Notes: generated from the sequence alone by a model not told the origin. A stretch of 64,000 nt of DNA from an uncultured Brevibacillus sp. (GCF_947502445.1 NZ_CANMZW010000001.1:62001-126000); one strand, 5' to 3'. Positions 43,919 through 52,968 are shown, counted from the stretch's first letter. Numbers and translations are program-made.

Positions 43919-45181
43919 TCACCACCTTTTTGTTTGTGTCTGGTCGGCGAATAAAGCGCAAAGGAAGCCGCCAAACAGCCAGAAATAGAGAGCCATGAAT
44001 GGCACCTCGAAAATGTTTTCCGCGAAATTGTGCGCAGCTACTGCGACCAGTCCTCCGAGTACGCCAAGGACAGGGAAGAAGTGCGGCGAGCCGTGCATCT
44101 TGCTAACAGCACGTGCGCTGTAGCGGAGCATGGAGAGGATCAGACCAACCAGCATAATGGTCCCGATCAATCCGTATTCCGCCAGGCTCTTGAAGAAGTA
44201 GCTGTCAGTGTAGGTCGTTCCAAAGCGTCTCGCTGCAACTGCTCCGCCATGATGGCCAAGCCCGGCGCCAAATAGCGGCTCCACCCGCATCTGGTCATAC
44301 GCTTTTCCCCAACGCTCGACACGACCGCCTTGACTGCTTGCATAGAAGTAGTCAGAAGTAAACAAGGTAAAGATGCGGTTTTTGACAGTACCTACCATTG
44401 GAACCGACTCAGGCACAAAGAATAATGCTACCATCCCGATGATCCCAGCTAGAACGAGATAGCCTGCGATCCGTTTTTTCCAAATGTAGCAGCAGACAAA
44501 AATAGCAAACGCCAGAGCAAACCAAGCTCCGCGTGAGCCAGTCAGAAGCAAAGCGACCAATGAGGTCAGTGTGATGGCAGCCCAGAGCCATTTTTCTATG
44601 CCTTTGGGTGCTTTCATAAACAGACCGGCTGCAACTGGCACGATCAACGCCATGTAGCTTCCCAGAACGTTCGGACTGGTGACGAAGGAAAAGGCACGCG
44701 TAGTAATCGTTTCTCCTTCCTGTACCCATGCTTCCGGTGTTTTTACACCTACCACAACCTGCAAGACACCGTACGCACCAGCTACAAAGCCGATCAGCAC
44801 AAGTCCTTTCAAAAACTTGTCCAGATCTTCAACAGACTTTAATAAATAAAAGCCCATTAAAAAGGCGATCAGATACTGGTAGACAGAGCGGAACCCTTCC
44901 ACACTTGCCTGCCAGTTTGTCATGTCCGTAACCGTCAAGGCCAGACCCAGGACGAAAAAGGCGCTGAGCAAATGCTTGATTCCAGGCATGGTTCGATTCG
45001 TTTGCAAGAAAGCGCCAAACGTAAACACCAGCAGGATGATGAGCAGAGCCTCATCCCAAAAAGACGAAACGACTGGAATCGGTAGAATTTTCCGCATGAC
45101 AAAATCAATTACCGGATAGGCCAATAACAAATACAACCACGTAGTTGATTGGCTTCCCCACTTCAACACGGTTTCTCTCAT
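43919..45181 (-). CDS. O-antigen ligase/polymerase (Wzy/WaaL-like)
   Basis: This 420-residue membrane protein has about eleven hydrophobic segments and the O-antigen-ligase (Wzy_C) features: TSPNVLGSYMALIVP, LLTGSRGAWFAL and a large loop with GGRVERWGKAYDQMRVEPLFGAG-LGHHG ahead of the last helices. It should polymerise or ligate a lipid-linked glycan on the outer face of the membrane. The ATG at 45181 follows AGGAGG by 12 bases. It heads a three-gene operon with the FG-GAP-like protein and the lipoprotein. Confidence 0.86.
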   Translation of the reverse strand: MRETVLKWGSQSTTWLYLLLAYPVIDFVMRKILPIPVVSSFWDEALLIILLVFTFGAFLQTNRTMPGIKHLLSAFFVLGLALTVTDMTNWQASVEGFRSVYQYLIAFLMGFYLLKSVEDLDKFLKGLVLIGFVAGAYGVLQVVVGVKTPEAWVQEGETITTRAFSFVTSPNVLGSYMALIVPVAAGLFMKAPKGIEKWLWAAITLTSLVALLLTGSRGAWFALAFAIFVCCYIWKKRIAGYLVLAGIIGMVALFFVPESVPMVGTVKNRIFTLFTSDYFYASSQGGRVERWGKAYDQMRVEPLFGAGLGHHGGAVAARRFGTTYTDSYFFKSLAEYGLIGTIMLVGLILSMLRYSARAVSKMHGSPHFFPVLGVLGGLVAVAAHNFAENIFEVPFMALYFWLFGGFLCALFADQTQTKRW

Positions 45182-45268
45182 TTTAATTGTAGTCCTCCTA
45201 CACGCAGGGATTAACCCATCCATTATAATGAATACTTCATCCAAGTAGCAAGCCGGGCGGGAAAGAGG

Positions 45269-45298
45269 TTGGTAGGAACGCTAGAAATAAGATATGAT
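45269..45298 (+). promoter_or_regulatory. Candidate SigA promoter of the flippase gene
   Basis: TTGGTA (45269-45274), 18-base spacer, TATGAT (45293-45298), about 240 bases before the start codon. Confidence 0.5.
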
Positions 45299-45452
45299 AG
45301 CAAGTGGTTAAAGCTGTTCACATCAGGCTGTCCCCAGTATTCCTGTCAAATTCCATCGTTATACCTGTTTGCTGGAACGGTGATTTGATAGTAGGATAGA
45401 GAGTGGGTTCATGTCGATAGTGGCAAGCCTTACGTTTGGGATATAAGAGGAT

Positions 45453-45513
45453 GTTCAAAAAAGTCCGGGAAGCATCTATCGTATCGGGTTGTCGACGCAT
45501 TCCCTTTTTGAAC
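45453..45513. repeat. Short inverted-repeat element with ends like the 22439 element
   Basis: GTTCAAAAAAG (45453-45463) and CTTTTTGAAC (45504-45513) are inverted ends 61 bases apart, matching the terminal bases of the longer element at 22439-22605. The interior is different and much shorter. It could be a deletion derivative or an unrelated hairpin. Confidence 0.4.
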
Positions 45514-45539
45514 GGGCTCGATAAGCAAAGGAGTTACCC

Positions 45540-47177
45540 ATGCTGAAAAAAAGTCATTTTCTCGCAGGCGCGTTAATTTTAGCCATTGCGGGGATTTTGT
45601 CAAAAGTGATCGGGATGTTTTATCGTATCCCGCTCCAGGAAATCGTAGGTGACAATGGTCTTGGGCTCTATCAGGAGGTTTATCCGCTTTATCTCACCTT
45701 CCTGATCCTCGCTACAGCGGGTGTGCCAGTGGCATTGTCCAGAGTAATCGCGGAAGCGTTGGCCGAAGGAAAGCAGAATTCGGTCGGACAGATTCTTGCT
45801 CGCAGTATGGTGATGATGGGGGCAATCGGAATTGTCTTGTTTGCTATCCTGTACGTGAGCTCTCCACTAATTGCCAAAATGATGGGCAATCCGCATCTGG
45901 TGGAGCCGATCCGTGCCATATCGCTCTCCTTGCTGTTTGTTCCATTGATTGCGGTCATTCGCGGCTTCTTTTACGGCCATCAAAAAATGTTGTATGTAGG
46001 TCTTTCCCAAATCGTAGAGCAGACGCTGCGGGTGGCTTTTATCCTGATTGCGTCCATGTATCTCGTCTCACTCGGAGAGGATACAGATACGGTCATTACG
46101 GGCGTCAATTTCGGTACGATGATCAGTACACTGCTCAGTCTCGGTTTTCTGGCGCTTTTAATGTGGCTCCATAACCGGAAAAGCTCGGTATTTACAGGAG
46201 CACAGTGGAGCCGATTGGACTATTGGTATGATCGGTCCTTCTTCCAATCCATGTGGCGCATTGCCTGGCCGATTTGTGTCAGTGCGCTAGTGATTCCGAT
46301 CTTTAGCTTGACCGACTCGTTTCTCGCAATCAACATCTTCCGTTACATATGGAATGTCGATGGCTTAACGGCAGATACGTGGTTCGGGATTTACAGCCGG
46401 GGTGGTCCGCTGCTCCAAATGGCGAGTTTGTTCGGTTCCTCAATTGCCCTCTCGATCGTGCCTGCTATCGCTGAAGCGAAGCGGCAAGGGGATGAGGAGC
46501 GCGTCACGACGCTTACCAAGCTGTCACTGCGTTTCGCCTGGCTCATTGGTCTTCCGGCAGGTCTCGGGCTCACAGCTGTGGCTGAGGGCGCCAACCTGGC
46601 TCTGTACGGAGACATGGAAGGGACACGCGCAATGGCAATTCTAGGCGTCACGGCGATTCCGTTGTCATTGCTTTTGGCTACAAACGGTATTTTGCAAGGA
46701 GTAGGTAAAGAAAAAATTCCTGCGCTTCATTTGTTGTATGGTGTTTTGGTCAAGGTCGGAGCTACGCTGTTATTTACCTCGTTCTTGGGGATGGATGGTC
46801 TCTCGCTCTCTTGGCTGTGTGCGACGGCTTTTGTATGTGTGCTCAATATGCGCGCGATCAAAAAACTCGTCGTTGTACCTATCAACTGGCGTTTTGACAC
46901 ATTGTATCCGCTTCTGGTAGCCAACCTGATGCTGCTTTTGGCATGGGGTGCTACAGAGGCAGTCGGCTTTTTGCTCGCAGGCAAAGAAAAGGTGCGTCTC
47001 TTGGGAGCAATGGAAACGATGGCAGGGGTAGGAGTAGGACTGATCGTTTACCTGGGACTGTTGCTCCTCATTCCGCTGATTGAAGACAAGGAGCTGGATT
47101 GGCTGCCGGGTGGCAATAAATTGCGCAGCTTTATGAATACGATCCGTAAGAAGCAGACTTCGTCGAAAGCACAATAA
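45540..47177 (+). CDS. Polysaccharide/lipid II flippase (MOP superfamily, SpoVB/MurJ-like)
   Basis: This 545-residue protein has about fourteen hydrophobic segments of the MATE-like MOP flippase fold. It opens KKSHFLAGALILAIAGILSKVIGMFYRIPLQEIVG and contains GLGLYQEVYPLYLTF, both typical of the SpoVB/YtgP (Bacillus MurJ) group. It would flip an undecaprenyl-linked glycan or peptidoglycan precursor. Neighbouring ligase, CsaB and LCP genes favour a surface-polymer role, although a MurJ function is equally possible. Confidence 0.87.
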   Translation: MLKKSHFLAGALILAIAGILSKVIGMFYRIPLQEIVGDNGLGLYQEVYPLYLTFLILATAGVPVALSRVIAEALAEGKQNSVGQILARSMVMMGAIGIVLFAILYVSSPLIAKMMGNPHLVEPIRAISLSLLFVPLIAVIRGFFYGHQKMLYVGLSQIVEQTLRVAFILIASMYLVSLGEDTDTVITGVNFGTMISTLLSLGFLALLMWLHNRKSSVFTGAQWSRLDYWYDRSFFQSMWRIAWPICVSALVIPIFSLTDSFLAINIFRYIWNVDGLTADTWFGIYSRGGPLLQMASLFGSSIALSIVPAIAEAKRQGDEERVTTLTKLSLRFAWLIGLPAGLGLTAVAEGANLALYGDMEGTRAMAILGVTAIPLSLLLATNGILQGVGKEKIPALHLLYGVLVKVGATLLFTSFLGMDGLSLSWLCATAFVCVLNMRAIKKLVVVPINWRFDTLYPLLVANLMLLLAWGATEAVGFLLAGKEKVRLLGAMETMAGVGVGLIVYLGLLLLIPLIEDKELDWLPGGNKLRSFMNTIRKKQTSSKAQ

Positions 47178-47181
47178 ACGA

Positions 47182-47221
47182 AAAGCCCCTTCTCCAGATC
47201 ATCAGGAGCAAGGGGCTTTCT
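47182..47221. terminator. Bidirectional terminator between flippase and methyltransferase
   Basis: AAAGCCCCTT pairs with AAGGGGCTTT, with a nested CTCC/GGAG stem. It lies between convergent genes. Confidence 0.93.
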
Positions 47222-47238
47222 GCTTTCAGGTTTTGCTG

Positions 47239-48090
47239 CTATTTTTCTTTTCGGTAGACACATACGACCATTTTGACAAAAAACTCACGGAATCCAGGAA
47301 TGTTTGCCAACCCTTTCAGCTGATTACGGAGAGGGATTTCCCGCTCATAGACAGCAGGCTGCACGACACCTTGCTGGATTCGGCGAAACCGCTTGATCGT
47401 CATCTGGTTGATGTAGGAGATCGTGTCACTGCCATCAGGACGTTTGTCAAAGCGGAAGGCAATCCGATCAGAGCCGTCCGGCAAATCGCGAACGAGTTGT
47501 TTGTAAGCATCGATCAAGGCCTGCTCCGAAAAGAGAGCGTGGACCCAGGGAATTCCGATCGCATCGGATAGATGCGCGCCGTATGGATGGTAGTAAGGCG
47601 GGAAATTAATGTAGAGATGACCGCCTGGCTTCAGGATACGGAAGCATTCGTCCAGCGTTTTTTCCGGCTCGCCGACGTGCTCCATCGCGTCATTCATAAT
47701 AATCGTGTCAAAGGTGTTGTCTGCGTAGATCATGTTGGCTGCATCACCAGTCACGAAAGAAACGACGTCATCCAGACCTTTTTGTTTGGCAAAGGCATTC
47801 CCTTCCTCGGCATAGTGAGGCACGATGTCGATCCCAATCATTTTTTTCGGACCAAAGGTAGCGTAATAGCACGTTTTGCCACCGCCGCCACAGCCGATAT
47901 CTAGGACTGTTTTATCTTTGAACATTTGTTCTTGGCTGTGAAAGGGGAGGAAGAATTGAATGGTCTGATCCCCTTTTTGAAATTGCCATTCTGTATAGCT
48001 CATATCCCCGTTGTTTGCTAGGTTGAATGGATGAACAGGGAGCGGAAACAATCGATTCAAGCCAATTAAAACTTGAGAGGAAATGGACAT
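47239..48090 (-). CDS. Class I SAM-dependent methyltransferase
   Basis: This 283-residue methyltransferase has SAM motif I VLDIGCGGGGKT (about residue 70) and the post-motif region DTIIMNDAMEHV and RILKPGGHLYINFPP. The acceptor is unknown; position beside csaB suggests a glycan or its lipid carrier. The ATG at 48090 follows AAAGGAGG by eight bases. The in-frame ATG at 48114 overlaps the csaB end but has no site. Confidence 0.87.
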   Translation of the reverse strand: MSISSQVLIGLNRLFPLPVHPFNLANNGDMSYTEWQFQKGDQTIQFFLPFHSQEQMFKDKTVLDIGCGGGGKTCYYATFGPKKMIGIDIVPHYAEEGNAFAKQKGLDDVVSFVTGDAANMIYADNTFDTIIMNDAMEHVGEPEKTLDECFRILKPGGHLYINFPPYYHPYGAHLSDAIGIPWVHALFSEQALIDAYKQLVRDLPDGSDRIAFRFDKRPDGSDTISYINQMTIKRFRRIQQGVVQPAVYEREIPLRNQLKGLANIPGFREFFVKMVVCVYRKEK

Positions 48091-48110
48091 GAATGAGTCC
48101 TCCTTTCCGA

Positions 48111-49214
48111 TCAATGTTTTTTGCGAAGCGCTTGAAGCACCAATTCACTGCTTTTCGCAGCTTCGATTTCAAGTAGACGGGAGCGCTCTGTCACGACCTC
48201 GACTTCCTGTTCGAGCTTGTCCAGGCGCTGGGTGAGTAGCGTAAGCAGGGAGGCTTCATCCAGCTGCGTGATATGACCGGCATTTGGCATACCTGCTCGT
48301 TCTACAAAACGATCAATTTTTGGATCGTAGGATATGCCGATAAAGGGAGTGCGAAGCATACAGGCGAGAATCAGGGAATGAAGCCTCATGCCTACGACAT
48401 AGTCACACTGCTTTAAGACGGACATGATATCATGGAAAGTAACAGAAGCATCGAGCAGACGGGCTCCTGGCTGTTCCATCTGTTCCATGATTTCACGAGA
48501 AGGAGCCAGATCGCTAGGCACATGCATAGGCAGGAACAAAACATTCCAGCCACGCAAAATGAACCAATCTGCCGCTTTGGCGATTGTTTGCTTAAACTGC
48601 TGCTCCTGCTTCCAGTCACGCACAGAAATAGCGACAAGCGGCTTCGTCGGATCAGCGAACATGCCATCGAGTAGCTGGCGGCCGCGCTCATCCGAGATGT
48701 CGTCAGGTGAAATCGTAAGAGCAGGGTCAGCCGTTATATGAATGGGCGCTTTTTTGACGCCACAAGCTTTGAAGTCTTCTCCTGACTCATAATCGCGAAC
48801 CGTGATCACATCAACGCGATTCACGACGCGCTTGATCATGGTGCGACTGAGAGATTTGAGGATGGGTCCAAACCCCTGTGCGTAAAAAACCACGGGTTTG
48901 CCCAGCAGCTTGGCAATGGTGACGATGCCCAGGTAGTAGAGAACGCTACGTGGACTGGTTACGTCCTGCATCAAGGTTCCGCCGCCCATTACAAGCATGT
49001 CACTTCGCGAAAGCTCGCGGACGATGGTTCCGAAGCTCCAGCGGTTAAAAGCCTCTATCCCAAACAATTCCGCCGTCCGATCAGGCTGATTGGACAAGAC
49101 GGCTAAAGAGATATTCGGTTGTTCCCGCTTGAGGGAGCTGATGATGCCGTAAAGGACCACATCGTCTCCGGCATTATTAAAGCCGTAGTACCCGGAGATG
49201 AGAATTCGCGACAT
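48111..49214 (-). CDS. csaB: Polysaccharide pyruvyl transferase CsaB
   Basis: This 367-residue enzyme of the polysaccharide pyruvyl transferase family has the start ILISGYYGFNNAGDDVVLYGIISSLK, VMGGGTLMQDVTS, and the C-terminal region VVGMRLHSLILACMLRTPFIGISYDPKI. CsaB adds ketal pyruvate to the secondary cell-wall polymer, which SLH domains of S-layer proteins bind. This is strong evidence for an S-layer organism. A C-terminal tail (about residues 325-367) is predicted helical. Confidence 0.93.
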   Translation of the reverse strand: MSRILISGYYGFNNAGDDVVLYGIISSLKREQPNISLAVLSNQPDRTAELFGIEAFNRWSFGTIVRELSRSDMLVMGGGTLMQDVTSPRSVLYYLGIVTIAKLLGKPVVFYAQGFGPILKSLSRTMIKRVVNRVDVITVRDYESGEDFKACGVKKAPIHITADPALTISPDDISDERGRQLLDGMFADPTKPLVAISVRDWKQEQQFKQTIAKAADWFILRGWNVLFLPMHVPSDLAPSREIMEQMEQPGARLLDASVTFHDIMSVLKQCDYVVGMRLHSLILACMLRTPFIGISYDPKIDRFVERAGMPNAGHITQLDEASLLTLLTQRLDKLEQEVEVVTERSRLLEIEAAKSSELVLQALRKKH

Positions 49215-49299
49215 GGAGTGAACCTTCTTTCTATATCAAACGTACAGGAAAAATACATTCTCAAGTATAATCGAGTAAACAAGGGGAAGTAAAGCAACC

Positions 49300-49416
49300 C
49301 TAAAACAAATAGAGGAAGCCCATTGCGAACATGCCGATGCCGAGAATAATCAGGGCAATCATGACAAAGTAAAGTCCTTTGTTTTTACGGCGTCGGTAAA
49401 AAAATTCGTCGAACAT
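49300..49416 (-). CDS. 38-residue single-TM membrane peptide
   Basis: A start at 49416 follows AGGGAGG by about six bases and encodes a basic N-terminus (FYRRRKNKG, residues 6-14) followed by one hydrophobic helix (FVMIALIILGIGMFAMGFLYL), ending at TAG. The arrangement (positive residues inside, helix, almost no outer tail) fits a membrane-bound small protein. It lies between csaB and the PrmA-like gene. Function unknown. Confidence 0.65.
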   Translation of the reverse strand: MFDEFFYRRRKNKGLYFVMIALIILGIGMFAMGFLYLF

Positions 49417-49590
49417 GGTTAACCTCCCTGCGGTAAAATAGTCCATTCTACTATCATACCATGTATCCTATCATCCTTGCCATCCGCAGATGAAAGTAAG
49501 AGAATCTCTACATAAAGAAAGTACGCTTCTCGCTGCAATAGGCTTGTGACAGTTGAAAGTAGAATATATGAAAAGGAGCGCGAAGAAAGC

Positions 49591-50514
49591 ATGGAAAGCA
49601 TGTGGTTAAAATACACCCTACTAGTGGAGCCCGATATCGAAGACTTGTTTGTGGCAGAGGTTTTGACCAGTCCATATACGTTAGGCTGGATTGAGCCGCA
49701 AATTGAGGTGCTCACGACAGAAAATGGATATGATTATGCTGAAAATACCGAAGGCCCTGTCGTCGGATACTTGTTTGAGCCCGAGCATGATAGCGAGGAA
49801 GAGCATGTAGCACGACTCAAAGACTACCTTACACGTTGGGGAGCCAAGGTTACCTTAAAAGAGGTGGAGGTGGTTCCGGAGGAGAACGACTCGTGGAAAG
49901 AGGAATTTCGAGAAGTGCAAATCGGCGAGTGGTGGGTAGCGCCGACCTGGACAGATCCAGCCCTATTGGAAAAAGCGGAGCATGTGCTGTGGATTGACCC
50001 GGGTGCGGCATTCGGTACGGGCTATCACGGGACGACGCAGGATATGCTGCTCTTTTTGCAAGAGCAACAGCTCACAGACAAAACGGTGATCGATATTGGT
50101 GCAGGCTCTGGCATTCTTACCTTGTACTGCGCCTTGAACGGGGCGAAGCAGCCAGTCTGGGCAGTCGATATCAATTCCCAAAGCGAATACCAGGTACGGG
50201 TCAATGCGTCCAACAATCATTTGCCGCAGGAAGCCGTTCAGGTTGTAATCGGGGATGCACAGGAACCCTCTATCGCGGATCAGCTACCGAAGCAAGCAGA
50301 ATTGGTTTTGGTCAATATCGGAGGGGATGAAAATATCGCGATGCTCCCTGTGATCGCTGAGCGAATTTCTCCGGAAGGACTTGTGATTATGTCCGGAATC
50401 GTTGACTGGAATCGTGAAGCTGTTCTTGCAGCGTACGAGGAAGCCGGCTTTACAGCGGCAGGTGAACGTCACTCAGACGAGTGGGTCACCATTTTAATGA
50501 AGCGAAAAGGGTAG
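49591..50514 (+). CDS. PrmA-like protein methyltransferase
   Basis: This 307-residue protein has the ribosomal protein L11 methyltransferase layout: an N-terminal substrate-binding half (WLKYTLLVEPDIEDLFVAEVL) and a C-terminal SAM domain with DIGAGSGILTLYCALNGAKQ and LVLVNIGGDENI. The hallmark loop reads DPGAAFGTGYHGTTQ in place of the usual DPGxAFGTGxHxTT, and LVNIGG replaces the usual ANI. It is therefore a divergent PrmA-family member that may modify a different protein. ATG at 49591 lies 12 bases after AAAAGGAG. Confidence 0.78.
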   Translation: MESMWLKYTLLVEPDIEDLFVAEVLTSPYTLGWIEPQIEVLTTENGYDYAENTEGPVVGYLFEPEHDSEEEHVARLKDYLTRWGAKVTLKEVEVVPEENDSWKEEFREVQIGEWWVAPTWTDPALLEKAEHVLWIDPGAAFGTGYHGTTQDMLLFLQEQQLTDKTVIDIGAGSGILTLYCALNGAKQPVWAVDINSQSEYQVRVNASNNHLPQEAVQVVIGDAQEPSIADQLPKQAELVLVNIGGDENIAMLPVIAERISPEGLVIMSGIVDWNREAVLAAYEEAGFTAAGERHSDEWVTILMKRKG

Positions 50515-50580
50515 AACCATTTGTAACTCACCTATGAGACAATAGAGAAAATACGCAATCATAATGGAGGGGGAAACGAG

Positions 50581-51756
50581 ATGGAGCATGTAGTCATTGC
50601 TGCTGCCGGACGGACGCCAATTGGCACGTTTGGTGGGGTCCTGAAAGATGTAAGCGCTCGCAAGCTGGCTGAAACGGTCATTCGCGGAGTTTTGGCGAAG
50701 TCGGGTGTAGAGGCTGCTCAGATTGACGAGGTTGTCCTTGGCAATTGCATCCAGAGGTCGGATGAAGCGAATATCGCTCGTGTAGTGGCCCTGGACGCAG
50801 GTCTTGGCAAGGAAGTAACGGGATATACGATTCAGCGGCAATGCGCGTCTGGCATGCAAGCGATGGTCAGCGGAGCATCGCAAATCCTCTTGGGTGACAG
50901 TGAAATTGTCATCGCAGGGGGAGTAGAGAGCATGAGTAATGCGCCTTATGTGCTAAAAAATGCGCGTTGGGGCAAAAGGCTCATGCACGGTGAAATGACT
51001 GACGCCATGTGGGATTTGCTCACAGACCCCCACCATAAAATCTTGATGGGTGAGACGGCGGAGCGACTGGCGGACCGTTATGGCATCACTCGCGAGGAGC
51101 AGGACGAGATTGCTGTACGAAGTCAGCATAATGCGATTCAAGCGATTGACAACGGGTATTTTGCGGAAGAAATCATCGGGGTACCTCTCAATAAGCGGAG
51201 CGAGGAAACGCTGATTACCCAAGACGAGTTTCCGCGCCGCGGGGTAACGATGGAAACACTCAGCAAGCTGAAGCCGGGCTTTCGCGACAACGGCTCGGTA
51301 ACAGCAGGGAACGCCTCTGGATTAAATGACGGGGCATCTGCTGCGATTTTGATGAAGGAGAGCAAGGCGAGAGAGCTGGGAATCACTCCGCTTGGAAAAA
51401 TCATTTCCTGGGCGGCTGCGGGAGTTGAGCCTGACCTAATGGGCTACGGTCCAGTCCCTGCTGTCAAAAAGGCGCTTGCCAAAGCGGGAATGACCTTGTC
51501 TGATATCGAGCTGATTGAGGTCAATGAGGCATTTGCCGCCCAGTACTTGGCTGTCGAAAAGCTGCTGGAGCTACCAAGAGAAATTACCAACGTAAACGGA
51601 AGCGGCATTTCACTTGGACATCCGGTCGGGTCCACAGGCTGCCGAATCGTTGTTACCCTTTTGCATGAGATGAAGCGTCGCAAGCTCAAACGCGGTCTGG
51701 CTACCATGTGCGTAGGTGGCGGTATGGGTATGGCAATGGTCGTGGAGCGATTCTAA
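50581..51756 (+). CDS. thlA: Acetyl-CoA C-acetyltransferase (thiolase)
   Basis: This 391-residue thiolase has nucleophile C88 in QRQCASGMQ, H347 in ISLGHPVG and C377 in MCVGGGMG. Thiolases condense two acetyl-CoA or cleave 3-ketoacyl-CoA, completing beta-oxidation; the fad genes lie 2.5 kb downstream. The ribosome site GGAGGGGG lies just before the ATG. Chain-length preference cannot be told from the sequence. Confidence 0.93.
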   Translation: MEHVVIAAAGRTPIGTFGGVLKDVSARKLAETVIRGVLAKSGVEAAQIDEVVLGNCIQRSDEANIARVVALDAGLGKEVTGYTIQRQCASGMQAMVSGASQILLGDSEIVIAGGVESMSNAPYVLKNARWGKRLMHGEMTDAMWDLLTDPHHKILMGETAERLADRYGITREEQDEIAVRSQHNAIQAIDNGYFAEEIIGVPLNKRSEETLITQDEFPRRGVTMETLSKLKPGFRDNGSVTAGNASGLNDGASAAILMKESKARELGITPLGKIISWAAAGVEPDLMGYGPVPAVKKALAKAGMTLSDIELIEVNEAFAAQYLAVEKLLELPREITNVNGSGISLGHPVGSTGCRIVVTLLHEMKRRKLKRGLATMCVGGGMGMAMVVERF

Positions 51757-51807
51757 CGATGCAATACGTTTAAATAAGCCCTCCCCTGTTAAAAATGGAA
51801 GCAAGCC

Positions 51808-51845
51808 CCTGTCCTGAAGAACGAGCAAGGCGGGACAGGTTTTTG
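51808..51845 (+). terminator. Terminator after the thiolase gene
   Basis: CCTGTCC (51808-51814) pairs with GGACAGG (ending 51839), followed by TTTTTG. Confidence 0.85.
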
Positions 51846-51926
51846 TTTCTGTAAGCGGGTTCCAGTCATTTTCTCAGTGTAGAAAAGCCGACTTTTGAAC
51901 TCGCATGATAAGGGGGAGGGTTTTTT

Positions 51927-52919
51927 GTGTTCTTTCTATCATTTTTGAAACGTTATAAAAAACAGATATTCTTCCATACGTTTTCTTGCCTCACAATCGG
52001 AGCTTTGCTGGTAGTAGGCTATAGTGCGTATCAATACAAACAGATGACGAGCAACTGGTATATGCCGATCGAGGGATCTGCCAAAGAGACAGCGAAAGAG
52101 GCTGGCGCTTCTTTGCCGCCTCGCGATCTTTTGACTGGCTCAGAGCCGTTGAAGCCGTTTGTGGTGCTCATGCTTGGTGTCGACAGCCGGGACGGAGAGA
52201 GGGCGAGATCGGATACGATGATGCTGGCTGCGATTCATCCTGCCAAGCAATCGGTCTACCTCATTTCTATTCCGAGAGACAGCTATATGGAGCTGCCGGG
52301 AAAAGGCTTTGACAAAGTCAATCACGCAATGGCATTTGGTGGACCCAAGCTCGTAAAAGAGTCATTGGAGCAATTTCTGGATATCAAAATTGATCGCTAT
52401 GTCTCGGTTGATTTTGACGGGTTCCGGCAAGTTGTAGATGAGCTGGGCGGTGTCCAAATCGATGTGAAAAAGCGCATGAAATACAGTGACCCGAGCGATG
52501 GAACCTACATCGACATACAGCCTGGGCTGCAAACTCTCTCAGGGGAACAAGCACTGGATTATGCCCGTTACCGCAAAAGTGACCTGGGAAAAGAGGACAG
52601 CGACTATCAACGAATTTCTCGTCAGCAAGAAATTCTCAAGGCTTTGGCAAACAAGGGGGCTTCTGCGCAGACGTATTCCAAAGTGTTTTCCCTGATGGAG
52701 ATTATGGGCCAGCATGTGAAAACGGATTTGACAGACCTCGAAATAGCTTCACTGCTGCTCTCTTATGGTGATCCAACACCGAATGCGATTAAGACAGATA
52801 CCCTGGTGGGGCAAGACGAGAGAATTTGGCATAATGGAATTCTTGGCTGGTACCATCTGGTTCCAAGTAGCGAACGGGAACGAGTCCAAAAGCAAATCGT
52901 CAAGTCACTTACGCCATAG
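51927..52919 (+). CDS. LytR-CpsA-Psr (LCP) family wall-polymer ligase
   Basis: This 330-residue protein has a short cytoplasmic N-terminus, one membrane helix (about residues 14-35) and the extracytoplasmic LCP domain. Motifs include MLGVDSRDGERARSDTMMLAAI, ISIPRDSYMEL, YVSVDFDGFRQVVDELGGV and ALDYARYRKSD with the conserved arginines. LCP enzymes move undecaprenyl-linked polymers to peptidoglycan. The start is GTG at 51927, six bases after AGGGGGAGGG. It may attach the polymer built by the preceding genes. Confidence 0.92.
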   Translation: MFFLSFLKRYKKQIFFHTFSCLTIGALLVVGYSAYQYKQMTSNWYMPIEGSAKETAKEAGASLPPRDLLTGSEPLKPFVVLMLGVDSRDGERARSDTMMLAAIHPAKQSVYLISIPRDSYMELPGKGFDKVNHAMAFGGPKLVKESLEQFLDIKIDRYVSVDFDGFRQVVDELGGVQIDVKKRMKYSDPSDGTYIDIQPGLQTLSGEQALDYARYRKSDLGKEDSDYQRISRQQEILKALANKGASAQTYSKVFSLMEIMGQHVKTDLTDLEIASLLLSYGDPTPNAIKTDTLVGQDERIWHNGILGWYHLVPSSERERVQKQIVKSLTP

Positions 52920-52936
52920 CTCGATGACTACATACG

Positions 52937-52968
52937 AAAGCGCTGGTTATAAACAAACAGCGCTTTTT
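52937..52968 (+). terminator. Terminator after the LCP gene
   Basis: AAAGCGCTG (52937-52945) and CAGCGCTTT (52958-52966) with TT after. Confidence 0.85.

Larger units (their letters stand above)
45182..45539. other. Intergenic region between the ligase operon and the flippase gene
   Basis: This divergent region of 358 bases holds no convincing gene. A SigA-like promoter toward the flippase is seen at 45269-45298 (TTGGTA, 18-base spacer, TATGAT). At 45453-45513 a short element begins GTTCAAAAA and ends TTTTTGAAC, with an inner GGGAA/TTCCC pair; its ends match the 167-bp element at 22439. Confidence 0.6.

Noticed and set aside
51841-51860. Catabolite-response (cre) element near TGTAAGCGGGTT
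   Set aside because: The second half-site does not match the cre consensus and it lies after a terminator, not at a mapped promoter.
51888-51902. Third copy of the GTTCAAAAAGT element (right end only)
   Set aside because: Only a short partial match to one end is seen and no opposite end can be found nearby.
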